Of a stretch of DNA of 16,501 nucleotides, positions 1 to 7,426 are shown piece after piece. The stretch is from Pseudomonadota bacterium (lineage in GTDB: Bacteria > Pseudomonadota > Alphaproteobacteria > Acetobacterales > Acetobacteraceae). Location: assembly GCA_021780935.1 (NCBI GenBank), contig JAJXXT010000026.1, positions 1 through 16,501 of the forward strand, read 5' to 3'. Numbering within the stretch: the stretch's first letter is position 1; each line of letters starts with the position of its first letter. The notes beneath the pieces are model-generated. The model saw only the letters and a list, made by a program, of their open reading frames with translations, made no database searches and was not told the origin of the DNA. Position numbers and translations under genes: made by a program.

Positions 1-622
1 CCGCTGCCGCGCTGGCCGTCGTGGCGACGGCCGCCGTTGCCGGCGCTGTGGTCGCCTGAGCGGTCGTCTCCTGAGCCGGCGCCGCCTGGGCCGTCCCCTG
101 GGCGGGCGTCCCTTGAGCGGGCGTCGCCTGGGCGGGTGTCGCCGCGGCGGCAAGCGCCGGCCGGGCCGCGGATGGGCCCGCCACGGTTTGCTCCGTCGCG
201 GCTTTTGCCGCCGCGGCGCGCTGTTCGTCACGCGCGAGGGCCGCGAGATTGGGCGTTTCCGGGCCCGGCAGCGCCTGATCCTGGCCGACCGGGCGGGTGC
301 CGTTGAAGATGTCGTTGCCCTGGCCGAGCACCTGCATGCCGCCGCGATGCGCGGGCTTCACTCGCCACGGCCCGGCCTGCGCCATCACCACCGGCAGGCC
401 GTGCGGGCGCAGCATCGCCTGGATGCCGACGCCGGCCAGCATCAGCAGCGCGATGCCGCAGGCGACGAGGATCATGTTGCGCGTCGTCCGGTCCATGCCC
501 GGGCGCTCGCGCGGCACACGGAAACTGGCACTGGCGCGCGGGATTTCGAGGTCGTTGTAGCCGTCGTCCTCGTCGTAGGAATGCCTGGTCGTGGGGCTGG
601 CAGCGTGGCTGGCTTGGCGCAT
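1..622 (-). CDS. SPOR-type cell-division/peptidoglycan protein, N-terminal part (partial)
   Basis: Open frame starting at the ATG at 622 and still open at the window edge, so about 207 N-terminal residues are visible. It has a short acidic cytoplasmic head (SYDEDDGYNDLEIP, residues 15-28), then one membrane span at about residues 50-70 (MILVACGIALLMLAGVGIQA). A conserved-looking segment follows (RVKPAHRGGMQVLGQGND, about 87-104), then a long Ala/Thr/Gln/Pro linker typical of a periplasmic tether. The SPOR peptidoglycan-binding domain itself would lie beyond the window. The assignment therefore rests on this bitopic architecture and on its position 49 nt downstream of argS, where alphaproteobacteria commonly carry a SPOR protein followed by nagZ. 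A GAGG lies just ahead of the ATG. Membrane topology is seen; SPOR function is inferred. Confidence 0.65.
   Translation of the reverse strand, partial: MRQASHAASPTTRHSYDEDDGYNDLEIPRASASFRVPRERPGMDRTTRNMILVACGIALLMLAGVGIQAMLRPHGLPVVMAQAGPWRVKPAHRGGMQVLGQGNDIFNGTRPVGQDQALPGPETPNLAALARDEQRAAAAKAATEQTVAGPSAARPALAAAATPAQATPAQGTPAQGTAQAAPAQETTAQATTAPATAAVATTASAAA
92..136. repeat. 15-bp tandem repeat in the linker of the SPOR-type gene
   Basis: Three consecutive 15-bp units of the form CGTCcCcTGgGCGGG (92-106, 107-121, 122-136), with degenerate copies on both sides. On the coding (minus) strand they give a repeating Thr-Pro-Ala-Gln-Gly/Ala pentapeptide. Being a multiple of three, the repeat can change linker length without shifting frame. 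Confidence 0.7.
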
Positions 623-634
623 AGTCCTCAAACT

Positions 635-652
635 CCGGGGCGCGCGCCCCGG
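635..652. other. Perfect 18-bp palindrome in the argS / SPOR-gene spacer
   Basis: CCGGGGCGCGCGCCCCGG is a perfect palindrome in the 49-nt gap between the argS stop and the next start codon. In the transcript it could fold into a GC hairpin and so partly separate the two genes. There is no following T tract on the minus strand, so a true intrinsic terminator is unlikely; attenuation or mRNA processing is a guess. Confidence 0.4.
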
Positions 653-671
653 CGAGGCGGGACGAGCGCGG

Positions 672-2438
672 CTAACGCATCTCCTCGGCCGGCGTGACGC
701 CCACCACCCGCATCCCCGAGCGCAGAACCGTCGCCACCGCCGCGACCAGGGCCACGCGGGCCGCCGTTTCGGCGGGACGGTCGTCGATCAGGAACCGCAG
801 TGCAGCATCGTCGCGGCCTCGGTTCCATAACATATGAAAGTCGCTCGCTAAATCATAGAGGAAAAACGCGATTCGGTGCGGCTCGCGGGCCAGGGCCGCG
901 CCCTCGACAAGGCGGGGCCAGGCGGCGAGCCGGCGCAGAACCGCGATTTCCGCGGCATCGGCAAGGGTTTCGAGCGCCGTTCCCGGCCCGATGCCGCGCT
1001 CCGCCGCCGCGCGCAGCACCGAGCGCGCGCGGGCATGCGCATACTGCACGTAGAACACCGGGTTCTCCCGCGTCTGCGCCACCGCGAGGTCGAGGTCGAA
1101 GGTCATCTGCGCGTCGTTCTTGCGCATCAGCATGGTAAACCGGATCGCATCCGCATCGACCTCGTCGAGCAGGTCGGCGACGGTGACGAAGGTGCCAGCG
1201 CGCTTGCTCATGCGCACCTGCTCGCCGCCCTTCTGGAAATGCACGATCTGGCACAGCGCGACCTCGAACGTCGCCCCGCCGATCGCCGCGACCGCGGCCC
1301 GCATGCGCGGCAGATAGCCGCCATGGTCGGCGCCGAGCACGTCGATCAGGATCGCAGCACCGCGTGCGATCTTGTCCGCGTGGTAGGCGATGTCGTTGGC
1401 GAAATAGGTGGCACTGCCATCGGATTTGCGCAGCGGCCGATCCACGTCGTCGCCGAACGCGGTGGCGCGGAACAGGGTCTGCTCGCGCGGCTCCCAGTCT
1501 TCCGGCAGCTTGCCCTTGGGCGGCTCCAGCACGCCCTCGTAGATCAGGCCGCGCTCGCGCAGCACCGCGATCATGCGGTCGGCGGCCCCGCTCGCCACCA
1601 GCGCGCGCTCGGAGCTGAACACATCGTGGCGGATGGCGAGACGGCCGAGATCGGTCTTGATGGTCTCCAGCAGAAAGCCGATGGCGAACGCGCGGACCCG
1701 GTCGAGCCACAGCGCGGGGTCGGCCGGCACGGCGCCGGGGGCCAGCGCGTCGTCCTCGGCCGCCACCAGCGCCGCCGCGACGTCGCGCAGATAATCGCCG
1801 CTGTACTGCAGGCCGCCGGGGATGCGGGCGGCGAACTCGGCCTCGCTGAGCGTCGTGCCGAGCGCCTGGAGGTAGCGCCAGTAGGCCGCCCAGGCCAGGG
1901 CCGCGACCTGATTACCGGCGTCGTTGACATAGAACTCGCGGGTAACCCGCCAGCCGGCCTTTTCCAGGAGGTTGGCCAGCGTGTCGCCGACCACGGCGCC
2001 GCGGCAATGGCCGACATGCAGCGGCCCGGTGGGGTTGGCGGAGACGAACTCCACGTTGACCGTGACGCCGGCGCCGACAGTGCCGTCGCCATAGGCCTCC
2101 CCCGCCGCCAGCACCGCGGGAATGACGCCGCGCCAGGCCCCGGGGTCGAGCGTCAGGTTGAGGAACCCGGGTCCGGCGATTTCGGCCGCCGCGATCGGCC
2201 AGGTGCCGGCCAGGCGGCGCGCCAGGTCGGCTGCGATCTCCGCCGGTTTGCGCCCGGCGGCACGGGCGGTGACCATGGCGGCGTTGCTCGCCATCTCGCC
2301 CCTGCCCTCCTCGCGCGGCGGCGCCACCTCGACGCGGGCGAGCACCTCCGGCGCGAGGCCGGGCACGGCTTCGGCGAGAGCCGCGAGCACGCGCTCGCGG
2401 ATGGTGGCATAGAGATCGGTCGGGAGCGGCGCTGACAT
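672..2438 (-). CDS. argS: Arginyl-tRNA synthetase
   Basis: A 588-residue class I aminoacyl-tRNA synthetase that charges tRNA-Arg in the cytoplasm. The HIGH-type signature is in NPTGPLHVGHCRGA (HVGH at residues 141-144) and the KMSKS-type loop reads RMSKRAG (about 409-415). The N-terminal ArgRS additional domain precedes them. The C-terminal helical anticodon-binding (DALR-type) domain ends in VVGVTPAEEMR. Length fits bacterial ArgRS of about 560-600 residues. I chose the ATG at 2438 (MSAPLPTDLY) rather than the in-frame ATG at 2474, because GGAG lies five bases upstream and the 12 extra residues are not family-like. It is followed after 49 nt by the SPOR-type gene on the same strand, so the two are probably co-transcribed, and it is divergent from the GMC oxidoreductase. 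The protein looks complete and ordinary. Confidence 0.97.
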   Translation of the reverse strand: MSAPLPTDLYATIRERVLAALAEAVPGLAPEVLARVEVAPPREEGRGEMASNAAMVTARAAGRKPAEIAADLARRLAGTWPIAAAEIAGPGFLNLTLDPGAWRGVIPAVLAAGEAYGDGTVGAGVTVNVEFVSANPTGPLHVGHCRGAVVGDTLANLLEKAGWRVTREFYVNDAGNQVAALAWAAYWRYLQALGTTLSEAEFAARIPGGLQYSGDYLRDVAAALVAAEDDALAPGAVPADPALWLDRVRAFAIGFLLETIKTDLGRLAIRHDVFSSERALVASGAADRMIAVLRERGLIYEGVLEPPKGKLPEDWEPREQTLFRATAFGDDVDRPLRKSDGSATYFANDIAYHADKIARGAAILIDVLGADHGGYLPRMRAAVAAIGGATFEVALCQIVHFQKGGEQVRMSKRAGTFVTVADLLDEVDADAIRFTMLMRKNDAQMTFDLDLAVAQTRENPVFYVQYAHARARSVLRAAAERGIGPGTALETLADAAEIAVLRRLAAWPRLVEGAALAREPHRIAFFLYDLASDFHMLWNRGRDDAALRFLIDDRPAETAARVALVAAVATVLRSGMRVVGVTPAEEMR

Positions 2439-2446
2439 GGCGGCTC

Positions 2447-2474
2447 CGCTAGCCCAAACACGGCGTCGCGGCAA
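2447..2474 (-). promoter_or_regulatory. Possible argS promoter
   Basis: Reading the minus strand, TTGCCG (2474-2469) is followed after 16 nt by CTAGCG (2452-2447). This resembles a weak sigma-70 pair, with a GCTAGC core also seen ahead of the yghU-type gene. If used, transcription would begin almost at the argS start codon, which sits awkwardly with the GGAG proposed as ribosome site. Prediction by eye only. Confidence 0.2.
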
Positions 2475-2545
2475 AGCAGGGGAGGTTTGCGCGCCGCCAC
2501 GGCCGGCCCGATAGTCACACCGGGAAGCGCCGCAAGGAAACGAAC

Positions 2546-4141
2546 ATGGACCGGATCGAGGCGGACTACGTCATCGTCGGCGCGGGCTCGGCCGGCTGCG
2601 TGCTGGCCAACCGGCTCTCGGCGGATGGGCGAACGCGGGTGCTGCTGCTGGAGGCGGGCGGGCCGGACCGCGACATCTGGATCCACATCCCGGCCGGCTT
2701 CCAGCGCAACGTCTATAACCCGAAGATCACGTGGCAGTTCGAGACCGAGCCGGTGCCGGGCATGGGTGGGCGGCGCATCACCTGGCCGCGCGGGCGCGTG
2801 CTCGGCGGCTCCTCCTCGATCAACGGGCTGATCTACATCCGTGGCCAGCGCGAGGATTTCGACCTCTGGCGGCAGATGGGCTGCGAGGGCTGGAGCTATG
2901 AGGACGTGCTGCCCTATTTCCGCCGCGCCGAGGACCAGGAGCGGGGCGAGGACGCGTTTCACGGCAAGGGCGGGCCGCTCGCCGTCTCCGATCTGCGCTC
3001 GCCGCATGTGCTGCATGATGCGCTGATCGCCGCGGCGCAGCAGGCGGGCATCCCCTTCAACGCGGATTTCAACGGCGCGGTGCAGGAGGGGGTGGGCACG
3101 CTGCAGGTGACGGTCCGCGGCCGCCGGCGGTGCAGTGCCGCCGTGGGCTATCTGCGCCCGGCGATGGTGCGCGCCAATCTGCGCGTCGAGACGCACGCGC
3201 TGGCGCGACGGGTGATGCTGGATGGCAGGCGCGCGACCGGCGTCGCCTTCACCCAGCACGGCGTCGCGCGCGAGGCGGTGGCGGCGCGCGAGGTGATCCT
3301 CGCCGGCGGGTCGATCGCCTCGCCGCATCTGCTGCAACTCTCGGGCATCGGGCCGGGCGCGCTGCTGGCCGGCCTCGGCATCGCGGTCGCGCATGACCTG
3401 CCGGGGGTGGGCGAGAACCTGCAGGACCATATCGGCGCGCGCACCATCATGCGGGTGCGCGGCACCGCGACGATCAACGAGATCGACCGCTCGCTGTGGC
3501 GCAAGGGGCTGGAGGCGCTGCGCTATCTCGTCGCCGGCAGCGGCGTGCTGATGACCGGCGCGGCGCCGATCGGCATGTTCGTGAAGACCCGCCCGGAACT
3601 CGCCTCACCCGACGTGCAGTATCAGTTCCTGGCCGGCAGCACCGAGAAGACCGGCACCACGATGCACGATTTCCCCGCCTGCACCCTGGTCGCCATCCCC
3701 TGCCGGCCGGAGAGCCGCGGCTGGCTGCGCATCACCTCGCCGGAGCCGGACGTCGCACCGGCGATCCAGCCCAACTACCTCGCGACGCGCGGCGATCGCG
3801 ACACCGCCATCGCCGGCCTGCGCATCGCGCGGCATGTGTTCGCCCAGCCGGCCTTCGCGCCCTATGTGACCACACCCTACATGCCGGCCGCCGGAGCCGA
3901 CAGCGACGAGGCGCTGCTGGAGCACGTGCAGCGCACCTCCGGCACCACGTTCCACCCCACCAGCACCTGCATGATGGGCCACCACTCGACCGCCGTGGTC
4001 GATCCGCAATTGCGGGTGCACGGCATCGAGCGGCTGCGCGTCGCCGATGCCTCGGTGATGCCGACGGTGGTCTCCGGCAACACCAACGCCGCCGCGATCA
4101 TGATCGCGGAAAAGGCCGCGGACCTGCTGCTGGCGGCGTGA
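2546..4141 (+). CDS. GMC-family FAD-dependent oxidoreductase (choline/alcohol dehydrogenase-like)
   Basis: A 531-residue glucose-methanol-choline family flavoprotein. The N-terminal Rossmann FAD motif is VGAGSAG (GxGxxG at residues 12-17), with the ribose-binding Glu in LLLEAGG (E36). The first GMC signature is at about 82-105 (GRVLGGSSSINGLIYIRG) and the second is LAGGSIASPHLLQLSGIG. The C-terminal active-site pair is His470 (HPTSTCMMG) and Asn514 (GNTNAAAIMIAEKAAD). There is no signal peptide, so it is probably cytosolic or peripherally membrane-attached. The family oxidises alcohols such as choline or other primary alcohols and hydroxy compounds; the substrate cannot be read from the sequence and there is no betaine-aldehyde dehydrogenase beside it. 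The start at 2546 has an AAGGAAA ribosome site. It lies divergent from argS and upstream of a small membrane-protein gene. Confidence 0.9.
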   Translation: MDRIEADYVIVGAGSAGCVLANRLSADGRTRVLLLEAGGPDRDIWIHIPAGFQRNVYNPKITWQFETEPVPGMGGRRITWPRGRVLGGSSSINGLIYIRGQREDFDLWRQMGCEGWSYEDVLPYFRRAEDQERGEDAFHGKGGPLAVSDLRSPHVLHDALIAAAQQAGIPFNADFNGAVQEGVGTLQVTVRGRRRCSAAVGYLRPAMVRANLRVETHALARRVMLDGRRATGVAFTQHGVAREAVAAREVILAGGSIASPHLLQLSGIGPGALLAGLGIAVAHDLPGVGENLQDHIGARTIMRVRGTATINEIDRSLWRKGLEALRYLVAGSGVLMTGAAPIGMFVKTRPELASPDVQYQFLAGSTEKTGTTMHDFPACTLVAIPCRPESRGWLRITSPEPDVAPAIQPNYLATRGDRDTAIAGLRIARHVFAQPAFAPYVTTPYMPAAGADSDEALLEHVQRTSGTTFHPTSTCMMGHHSTAVVDPQLRVHGIERLRVADASVMPTVVSGNTNAAAIMIAEKAADLLLAA

Positions 4142-4235
4142 CACCGGTGGCGTAACAGCGGGCGGCGGCGCGCATATTTCCGCCCGATTGCCGGGGCAGG
4201 CTGCGCCAGACAATGGGTCCGGGGAGACCATCGCG

Positions 4236-4490
4236 ATGCTGTTTTCCATCCTGGTGTGGCTGATCGTCGGCGGGGTTGCCGGCTGGCTCGCGGGGGTGCT
4301 CGTGGCCGGGCGCGGGTTCGGGCTGACCGGCGATATCGTCATCGGCATCATCGGCTCGGTGGTGGCGGGGGTACTGTTCGGCCACTCGGTGGCGCTGTTC
4401 GCGCATGGGCTGCTCGGCAGCATCATCGCGGCGACGATCGGCGCGGTGATCGTTCTCGTCGTCGCCAAGCTGGTACGGCGCATCGCCTGA
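4236..4490 (+). CDS. GlsB/YeaQ/YmgE-type small membrane protein
   Basis: An 84-residue, Gly/Val/Ile-rich protein with three predicted membrane spans (about 1-24, 32-50 and 58-80) and a basic C-terminus (KLVRRIA). The glycine pattern WLIVGGVAGWLAG near the start, followed by GDIVIGIIGSVVAG and a third GSIIAATIGAVIV helix, is that of the transglycosylase-associated/YeaQ family, whose members are stress-associated inner-membrane proteins of unknown biochemical role. The ATG at 4236 was chosen over the upstream in-frame ATG at 4188 because GGGGAGA lies eight bases ahead of it and the family begins with this first helix. It is 94 nt downstream of the GMC gene on the same strand and convergent with dgt. 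A weak promoter-like pair (TTGCCG at 4188, GACAAT at 4209) could give it independent expression. Confidence 0.85.
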   Translation: MLFSILVWLIVGGVAGWLAGVLVAGRGFGLTGDIVIGIIGSVVAGVLFGHSVALFAHGLLGSIIAATIGAVIVLVVAKLVRRIA

Positions 4491-4512
4491 GAAGGCGTGA
4501 CTGAAATCGCCT

Positions 4513-4539
4513 TAGCGGCCAGCGCCCGCCTCGCCGCTA
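4513..4539. terminator. Possible hairpin between convergent YeaQ-type gene and dgt
   Basis: TAGCGGC (4513-4519) pairs with GCCGCTA (4533-4539) around a 13-nt loop. A weaker 6-bp stem, AAGGCG/CGCCTT, lies just before it (4492-4497 with 4508-4513). Both sit in the 60-nt gap between two converging genes, where a shared terminator would be expected. No T run follows either strand, so efficiency is uncertain. Confidence 0.35.
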
Positions 4540-4550
4540 CAGACGCGCCA

Positions 4551-5708
4551 CTAGAGACGGGCCGAGAGATCCGTGAGCCGCCGGTGCTCCTCGGCAGCAA
4601 AGCGGTCGGTCATGCCGGCCACGTAGTCGCAGACCGCGAGTGCGGCGCGGTCGGTGCCGCCGGGCTCGCCGGCATGGGCGCGCCAGTCATCGGGCAGCAT
4701 GCGCGGGTCGCCGGCCAGCAGTGAGAACACCTCCGCCGTCACCCGCCGTGCCTTCGTGGTCATGCGGATGACCCGCCAGTGGCGGTACATGCGGCTGAAC
4801 AGGAAGTCGCGGATGGCGGCGCGCGCCTCGGCCATCGCGGGGGTGAAGGCGACGACCGGGCGCTTGGCGCGGCGCACCGCATCCGAATCCGCCGGCGCCA
4901 GCCTGGCCAGCCGCGCCGTGGTTTCGGCCAGCAGATCCTCGACCATGGCGTTGATGACGCGGCGGATGGTCTCGTGGCGCAGCCGCGGCGGCGGCATGTC
5001 GAGGCTGGCGCGGTGCGCCTCGGCGAGCGCCGGGCCGACCAGCGGCAGATGCGCCAGGTCCTCGACCGCGAACAGGCGCGCGCGCAGCCCGTCATCGATG
5101 TCGTGGCTGGTATAGGCGATGTCGTCCGCGAGCGAGGCGATCTGCGCCTCGGCCGAGGCATAGGTCGCGAGGTCCAGCCGGTGGCGGCGGTCGTATTCCG
5201 CGACATAGGGCGGCGGGTCGCGCAGCGGGCCGTTGTGCTTGGCCAGGCCCTCCAGCGTCTCCCAGGTGAGGTTGAGTCCGTCCCAGCCGGCGTAGCGGCT
5301 TTCCAGCAGCGTGACGATGCGCAGCGACTGGGCGTTGTGGTCGAAGCCGCCATGCGGCGCCATCATGCCCGCGAGCGCCTCCTCCCCGGCATGGCCGAAG
5401 GGTGGGTGGCCGAGATCGTGCGCCAGCGCCAGGGTCTCGGCGAGGTCCTCGTCGAGGCCGAGCGCGCGCGCCAGCGAGCGGGCGACCTGCGCCACCTCCA
5501 GGCTGTGGGTCAGGCGGGTGCGGTAGAAATCGCCCTCGTGGTTGACGAAGACCTGGGTCTTGTACTGCAGCTTGCGGAAGGCGGAGCTGTGGACGATGCG
5601 GTCGCGGTCGCGCTGCCAGGGCGAGCGGGTGCGGCCTTCCGGCTCGTCGTGCAGGCGCCCGCGCGAGGTTTCCGGCCGGACGGCCCAGGGCTGCAAGGGG
5701 ACCCGCAT
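4551..5708 (-). CDS. dgt: Deoxyguanosinetriphosphate triphosphohydrolase-like HD protein
   Basis: A 385-residue HD-superfamily dNTP triphosphohydrolase, which removes triphosphate from dNTPs in the cytoplasm. The N-terminal family signature is RTRSPWQRDRDRIVHSSAFR (residues 26-45). The metal-binding HD residues are in RLTHSLEVA (H68) and LALAHDLGHPPFGHAGE (H97, D98), with the distal Asp in SLADDIAYTSHDIDDG (about 192-207). Length matches the alphaproteobacterial Dgt-like group of about 380-400 residues. The start at 5708 places the conserved RGRLHDEPEGRTRSP segment at residue 16 onward; no good ribosome site is visible ahead of it. It is divergent from erpA across 136 nt, a common alphaproteobacterial pairing. 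The usual downstream neighbour argS has been separated from it here by the GMC and YeaQ-type genes. Confidence 0.95.
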   Translation of the reverse strand: MRVPLQPWAVRPETSRGRLHDEPEGRTRSPWQRDRDRIVHSSAFRKLQYKTQVFVNHEGDFYRTRLTHSLEVAQVARSLARALGLDEDLAETLALAHDLGHPPFGHAGEEALAGMMAPHGGFDHNAQSLRIVTLLESRYAGWDGLNLTWETLEGLAKHNGPLRDPPPYVAEYDRRHRLDLATYASAEAQIASLADDIAYTSHDIDDGLRARLFAVEDLAHLPLVGPALAEAHRASLDMPPPRLRHETIRRVINAMVEDLLAETTARLARLAPADSDAVRRAKRPVVAFTPAMAEARAAIRDFLFSRMYRHWRVIRMTTKARRVTAEVFSLLAGDPRMLPDDWRAHAGEPGGTDRAALAVCDYVAGMTDRFAAEEHRRLTDLSARL

Positions 5709-5809
5709 GGAGCAGCCCTACACAAGCCGCGCCGCCCCTTCAACATCGGCGGCGGCAACGATGGAGGTTGTGCAAGGCTGAGCGATGGCGGACCGGGCAA
5801 CGCCAGGGC

Positions 5810-5838
5810 TTCAACATACCGGCGCGAACCCCTATCTT
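5810..5838 (+). promoter_or_regulatory. Possible erpA promoter giving a leaderless mRNA
   Basis: TTCAAC (5810-5815), a 17-nt spacer and TATCTT (5833-5838) resemble a weak sigma-70 promoter. Standard spacing would put +1 at 5845, the A of the chosen erpA ATG. No Shine-Dalgarno sequence exists there, so a leaderless transcript is at least coherent. Prediction by eye. Confidence 0.3.
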
Positions 5839-5844
5839 ACGTGC

Positions 5845-6171
5845 ATGGCAAGCATGACCCTCACCCCGCGCGCGGCCCGACGCATCACCGAGATCACCTC
5901 GGCGGAAGGGGCGAGCGCGCTGCGCCTGGCGGTCCTGGCCGGCGGATGCAGCGGGTTCCAGTATCAGTTCGCGCTGGAGCAAACCCGCGCCGAGGATGAC
6001 CTGGTGGTGGAGCGCGACGGCGCCGTGCTGCTGGTCGATCCCGCCTCGGTGGAGCTGCTGGGCGGCGCCGAGCTGGATTTCACCGATGAACTGATGGGCA
6101 GTCATTTCGCGGTGAAAAACCCGAACGCGGCCTCCGGCTGCGGCTGCGGGTCGAGCTTCTCCGTCGAATAA
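5845..6171 (+). CDS. erpA: A-type iron-sulfur cluster insertion protein
   Basis: A 108-residue A-type carrier that passes Fe-S clusters to apo-enzymes in the cytoplasm. All three ligand cysteines are present: C35 in AGGCSGFQYQF and C99 and C101 in SGCGCGSSF, with the family's LTPRAARRI start and the GSHFAVKNPNA segment before the last pair. Length is normal. The ATG at 5845 is chosen; an ATG nine bases later (5854, MTLTPRAA) is equally compatible with the family, and neither has a ribosome site. Next to dgt the usual alphaproteobacterial member is ErpA rather than IscA, and no isc or suf genes are here, which is the reason for the symbol. It is followed by a PEP-CTERM gene after a 168-nt gap. 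Confidence 0.92.
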   Translation: MASMTLTPRAARRITEITSAEGASALRLAVLAGGCSGFQYQFALEQTRAEDDLVVERDGAVLLVDPASVELLGGAELDFTDELMGSHFAVKNPNAASGCGCGSSFSVE

Positions 6172-6262
6172 GCCGCCATCGCGAACGCGGTCCCGGGCCG
6201 AATGGCGGGGCGAGGCGTGGCGCCAGCGGGCGGCACTCCACACAAAGTAACCCAGCGAAACG

Positions 6263-6281
6263 GCAAGTTTGATTGACTTGC
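6263..6281. promoter_or_regulatory. Inverted repeat upstream of the PEP-CTERM gene
   Basis: GCAAGT-(7 nt)-ACTTGC forms a dyad about 60-77 nt before the TTG start, in a noticeably more A/T-rich patch than its surroundings. It overlaps a TTGACT (6273-6278) that could be a -35 element. The arrangement looks like a repressor or activator site, but no regulator is encoded nearby and no second copy was noticed. Confidence 0.35.
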
Positions 6282-6339
6282 GACGGTCCGCGACCCCAGA
6301 TCACCGTGGCGTCGCAACTGAAATGAGACGGAGTTAGGC

Positions 6340-7323
6340 TTGTCGGCCACCTCCAAAACCTGGACTGCCAAAACCTGGACAGCTGGGCTGGGCGAGGCTC
6401 TGCCGGCTGCCCGGCTGGGCATCAGGCGGTTCGCAGGGCCTGGCATGGCGCTCGCCGGTGCGTTGGCGCTCGCCCTGGTGCTAGCCCTGCCCGGGGCCGC
6501 GCACGCCTACAGCGTGACCTATAACGGCTTCGCCGGCGCCACCGGGCTGACCACGGCCTATGACGCCTCGCTCACCACCGACGGCGTCGCCGCCGACGGC
6601 ACGGTGCTGCAACTCAATCCCGCCCAGCAGCTACAGGACGGTGCCGGCTATCTCGCCAACCCCGTCACCCTCGGCGCCGGCGGCGCCTTCACCACCTCGT
6701 TCCAGTTCCGCTTCCTCGATACCGGCGGCGTCGGGCCGGCCGACGGCATGACCTTCGCCCTCACCGGCACGGACGCCAACGACAAGGGCACGTTCGGCCT
6801 GACCAACGGGCATAATCTGGGCTATGCGTGGATGCCGAACAGCATCGCCGTCGCCTTCACCACGTTCCAGACCAACATGGTCTCGATCGATGTCGGCGGA
6901 AGCCTCACCAACTTCGCCGCCGCCTCGCCCTACGGCGTCACCAGCTGCGACAGCGGCACCGGCCTGGGGTGCATGGCCAACGGTGATCTGTGGACGGTCA
7001 ATATCGGCTACGACGGCTCCGGCCTCTCGGTTTCCGTGCAGGACGGAACGGCTGCGGTGCAGGACGTGATCAACGACTATCCGATCTCGGTCGACAGCGC
7101 GCTCGCTGGGCGGAACAGCGCCTATGTCGGCTTCAGCGCGGCGACGGGCGCCGGCATCCAGACGCATAATGTCGTGGACTGGTCGTTCGCCAACACCGCG
7201 CCCCTGCAGAGCGACCCGCCGACCGGCGTGCCGGAACCCGGCTCGCTGGCGCTGCTGGGCAGTGGCGTCGGCCTGCTGCTGGGCGTGATGTCGTGGCAAC
7301 GCCGTCGCCGGGCGCGGGCCTAG
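6340..7323 (+). CDS. Secreted L-type-lectin-like protein with PEP-CTERM sorting signal
   Basis: A 327-residue exported protein. The C-terminus is a textbook PEP-CTERM signal: VPEPG at 297-301, a hydrophobic span, then an Arg cluster (RRRRARA). Exosortase would recognise this; none is in the window. The body resembles an L-type (legume-type) lectin beta-sandwich: FTTSFQFRF, ADGMTFALTG (Asp135), IAVAFTTFQTN (169-179) and the final NSAYVGFSAATGAG / HNVVDWSFAN strands. In that fold the middle segment normally reads V-E-F-D-T and the two acids bind Mn/Ca; here they are Ala172 and Thr174. The start is uncertain. TTG at 6340 has GGAG six bases upstream but gives a long N-terminus before the hydrophobic core; ATG at 6445 would give a compact signal peptide (MALAGALALALVLALPGAAHA less the last base pairings, cleavage after AHA). 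It lies between erpA and a DedA/LssY gene. Confidence 0.85.
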   Translation: MSATSKTWTAKTWTAGLGEALPAARLGIRRFAGPGMALAGALALALVLALPGAAHAYSVTYNGFAGATGLTTAYDASLTTDGVAADGTVLQLNPAQQLQDGAGYLANPVTLGAGGAFTTSFQFRFLDTGGVGPADGMTFALTGTDANDKGTFGLTNGHNLGYAWMPNSIAVAFTTFQTNMVSIDVGGSLTNFAAASPYGVTSCDSGTGLGCMANGDLWTVNIGYDGSGLSVSVQDGTAAVQDVINDYPISVDSALAGRNSAYVGFSAATGAGIQTHNVVDWSFANTAPLQSDPPTGVPEPGSLALLGSGVGLLLGVMSWQRRRRARA

Positions 7324-7386
7324 CGGAGCGTCCCTCCCCGGCGCCGTCGATCCACCGAAAGTGACGCGCCTGTCCGCCGCCGCCCC

Positions 7387-7416
7387 TTGCCCTGGCACGT
7401 CCGGGCGAGTGTGCTA
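7387..7416 (+). promoter_or_regulatory. Possible promoter of the DedA/LssY gene
   Basis: TTGCCC (7387-7392), an 18-nt spacer and GTGCTA (7411-7416) lie immediately ahead of the ATG at 7427. Transcription would start around 7423, leaving only a few bases of leader, and no Shine-Dalgarno sequence is present in the C-rich stretch before the ATG. Prediction by eye. Confidence 0.3.
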
Positions 7417-7426
7417 ACCCCCGCCC

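Noticed and set aside
92..136. Direct repeats considered as a CRISPR-like array
   Set aside because: Units are contiguous with no spacers and encode an in-frame low-complexity linker.
876..2435. A 519-codon plus-strand frame opposite argS
   Set aside because: Antisense shadow of argS, which has both class I synthetase motifs; no start signal or recognisable domain.
5707..5781. 24-codon plus-strand frame in the dgt/erpA spacer (MEQPYTSRAAP...)
   Set aside because: No ribosome site, low-complexity Ala/Ser/Thr product, and it overlaps the dgt start codon antisense.
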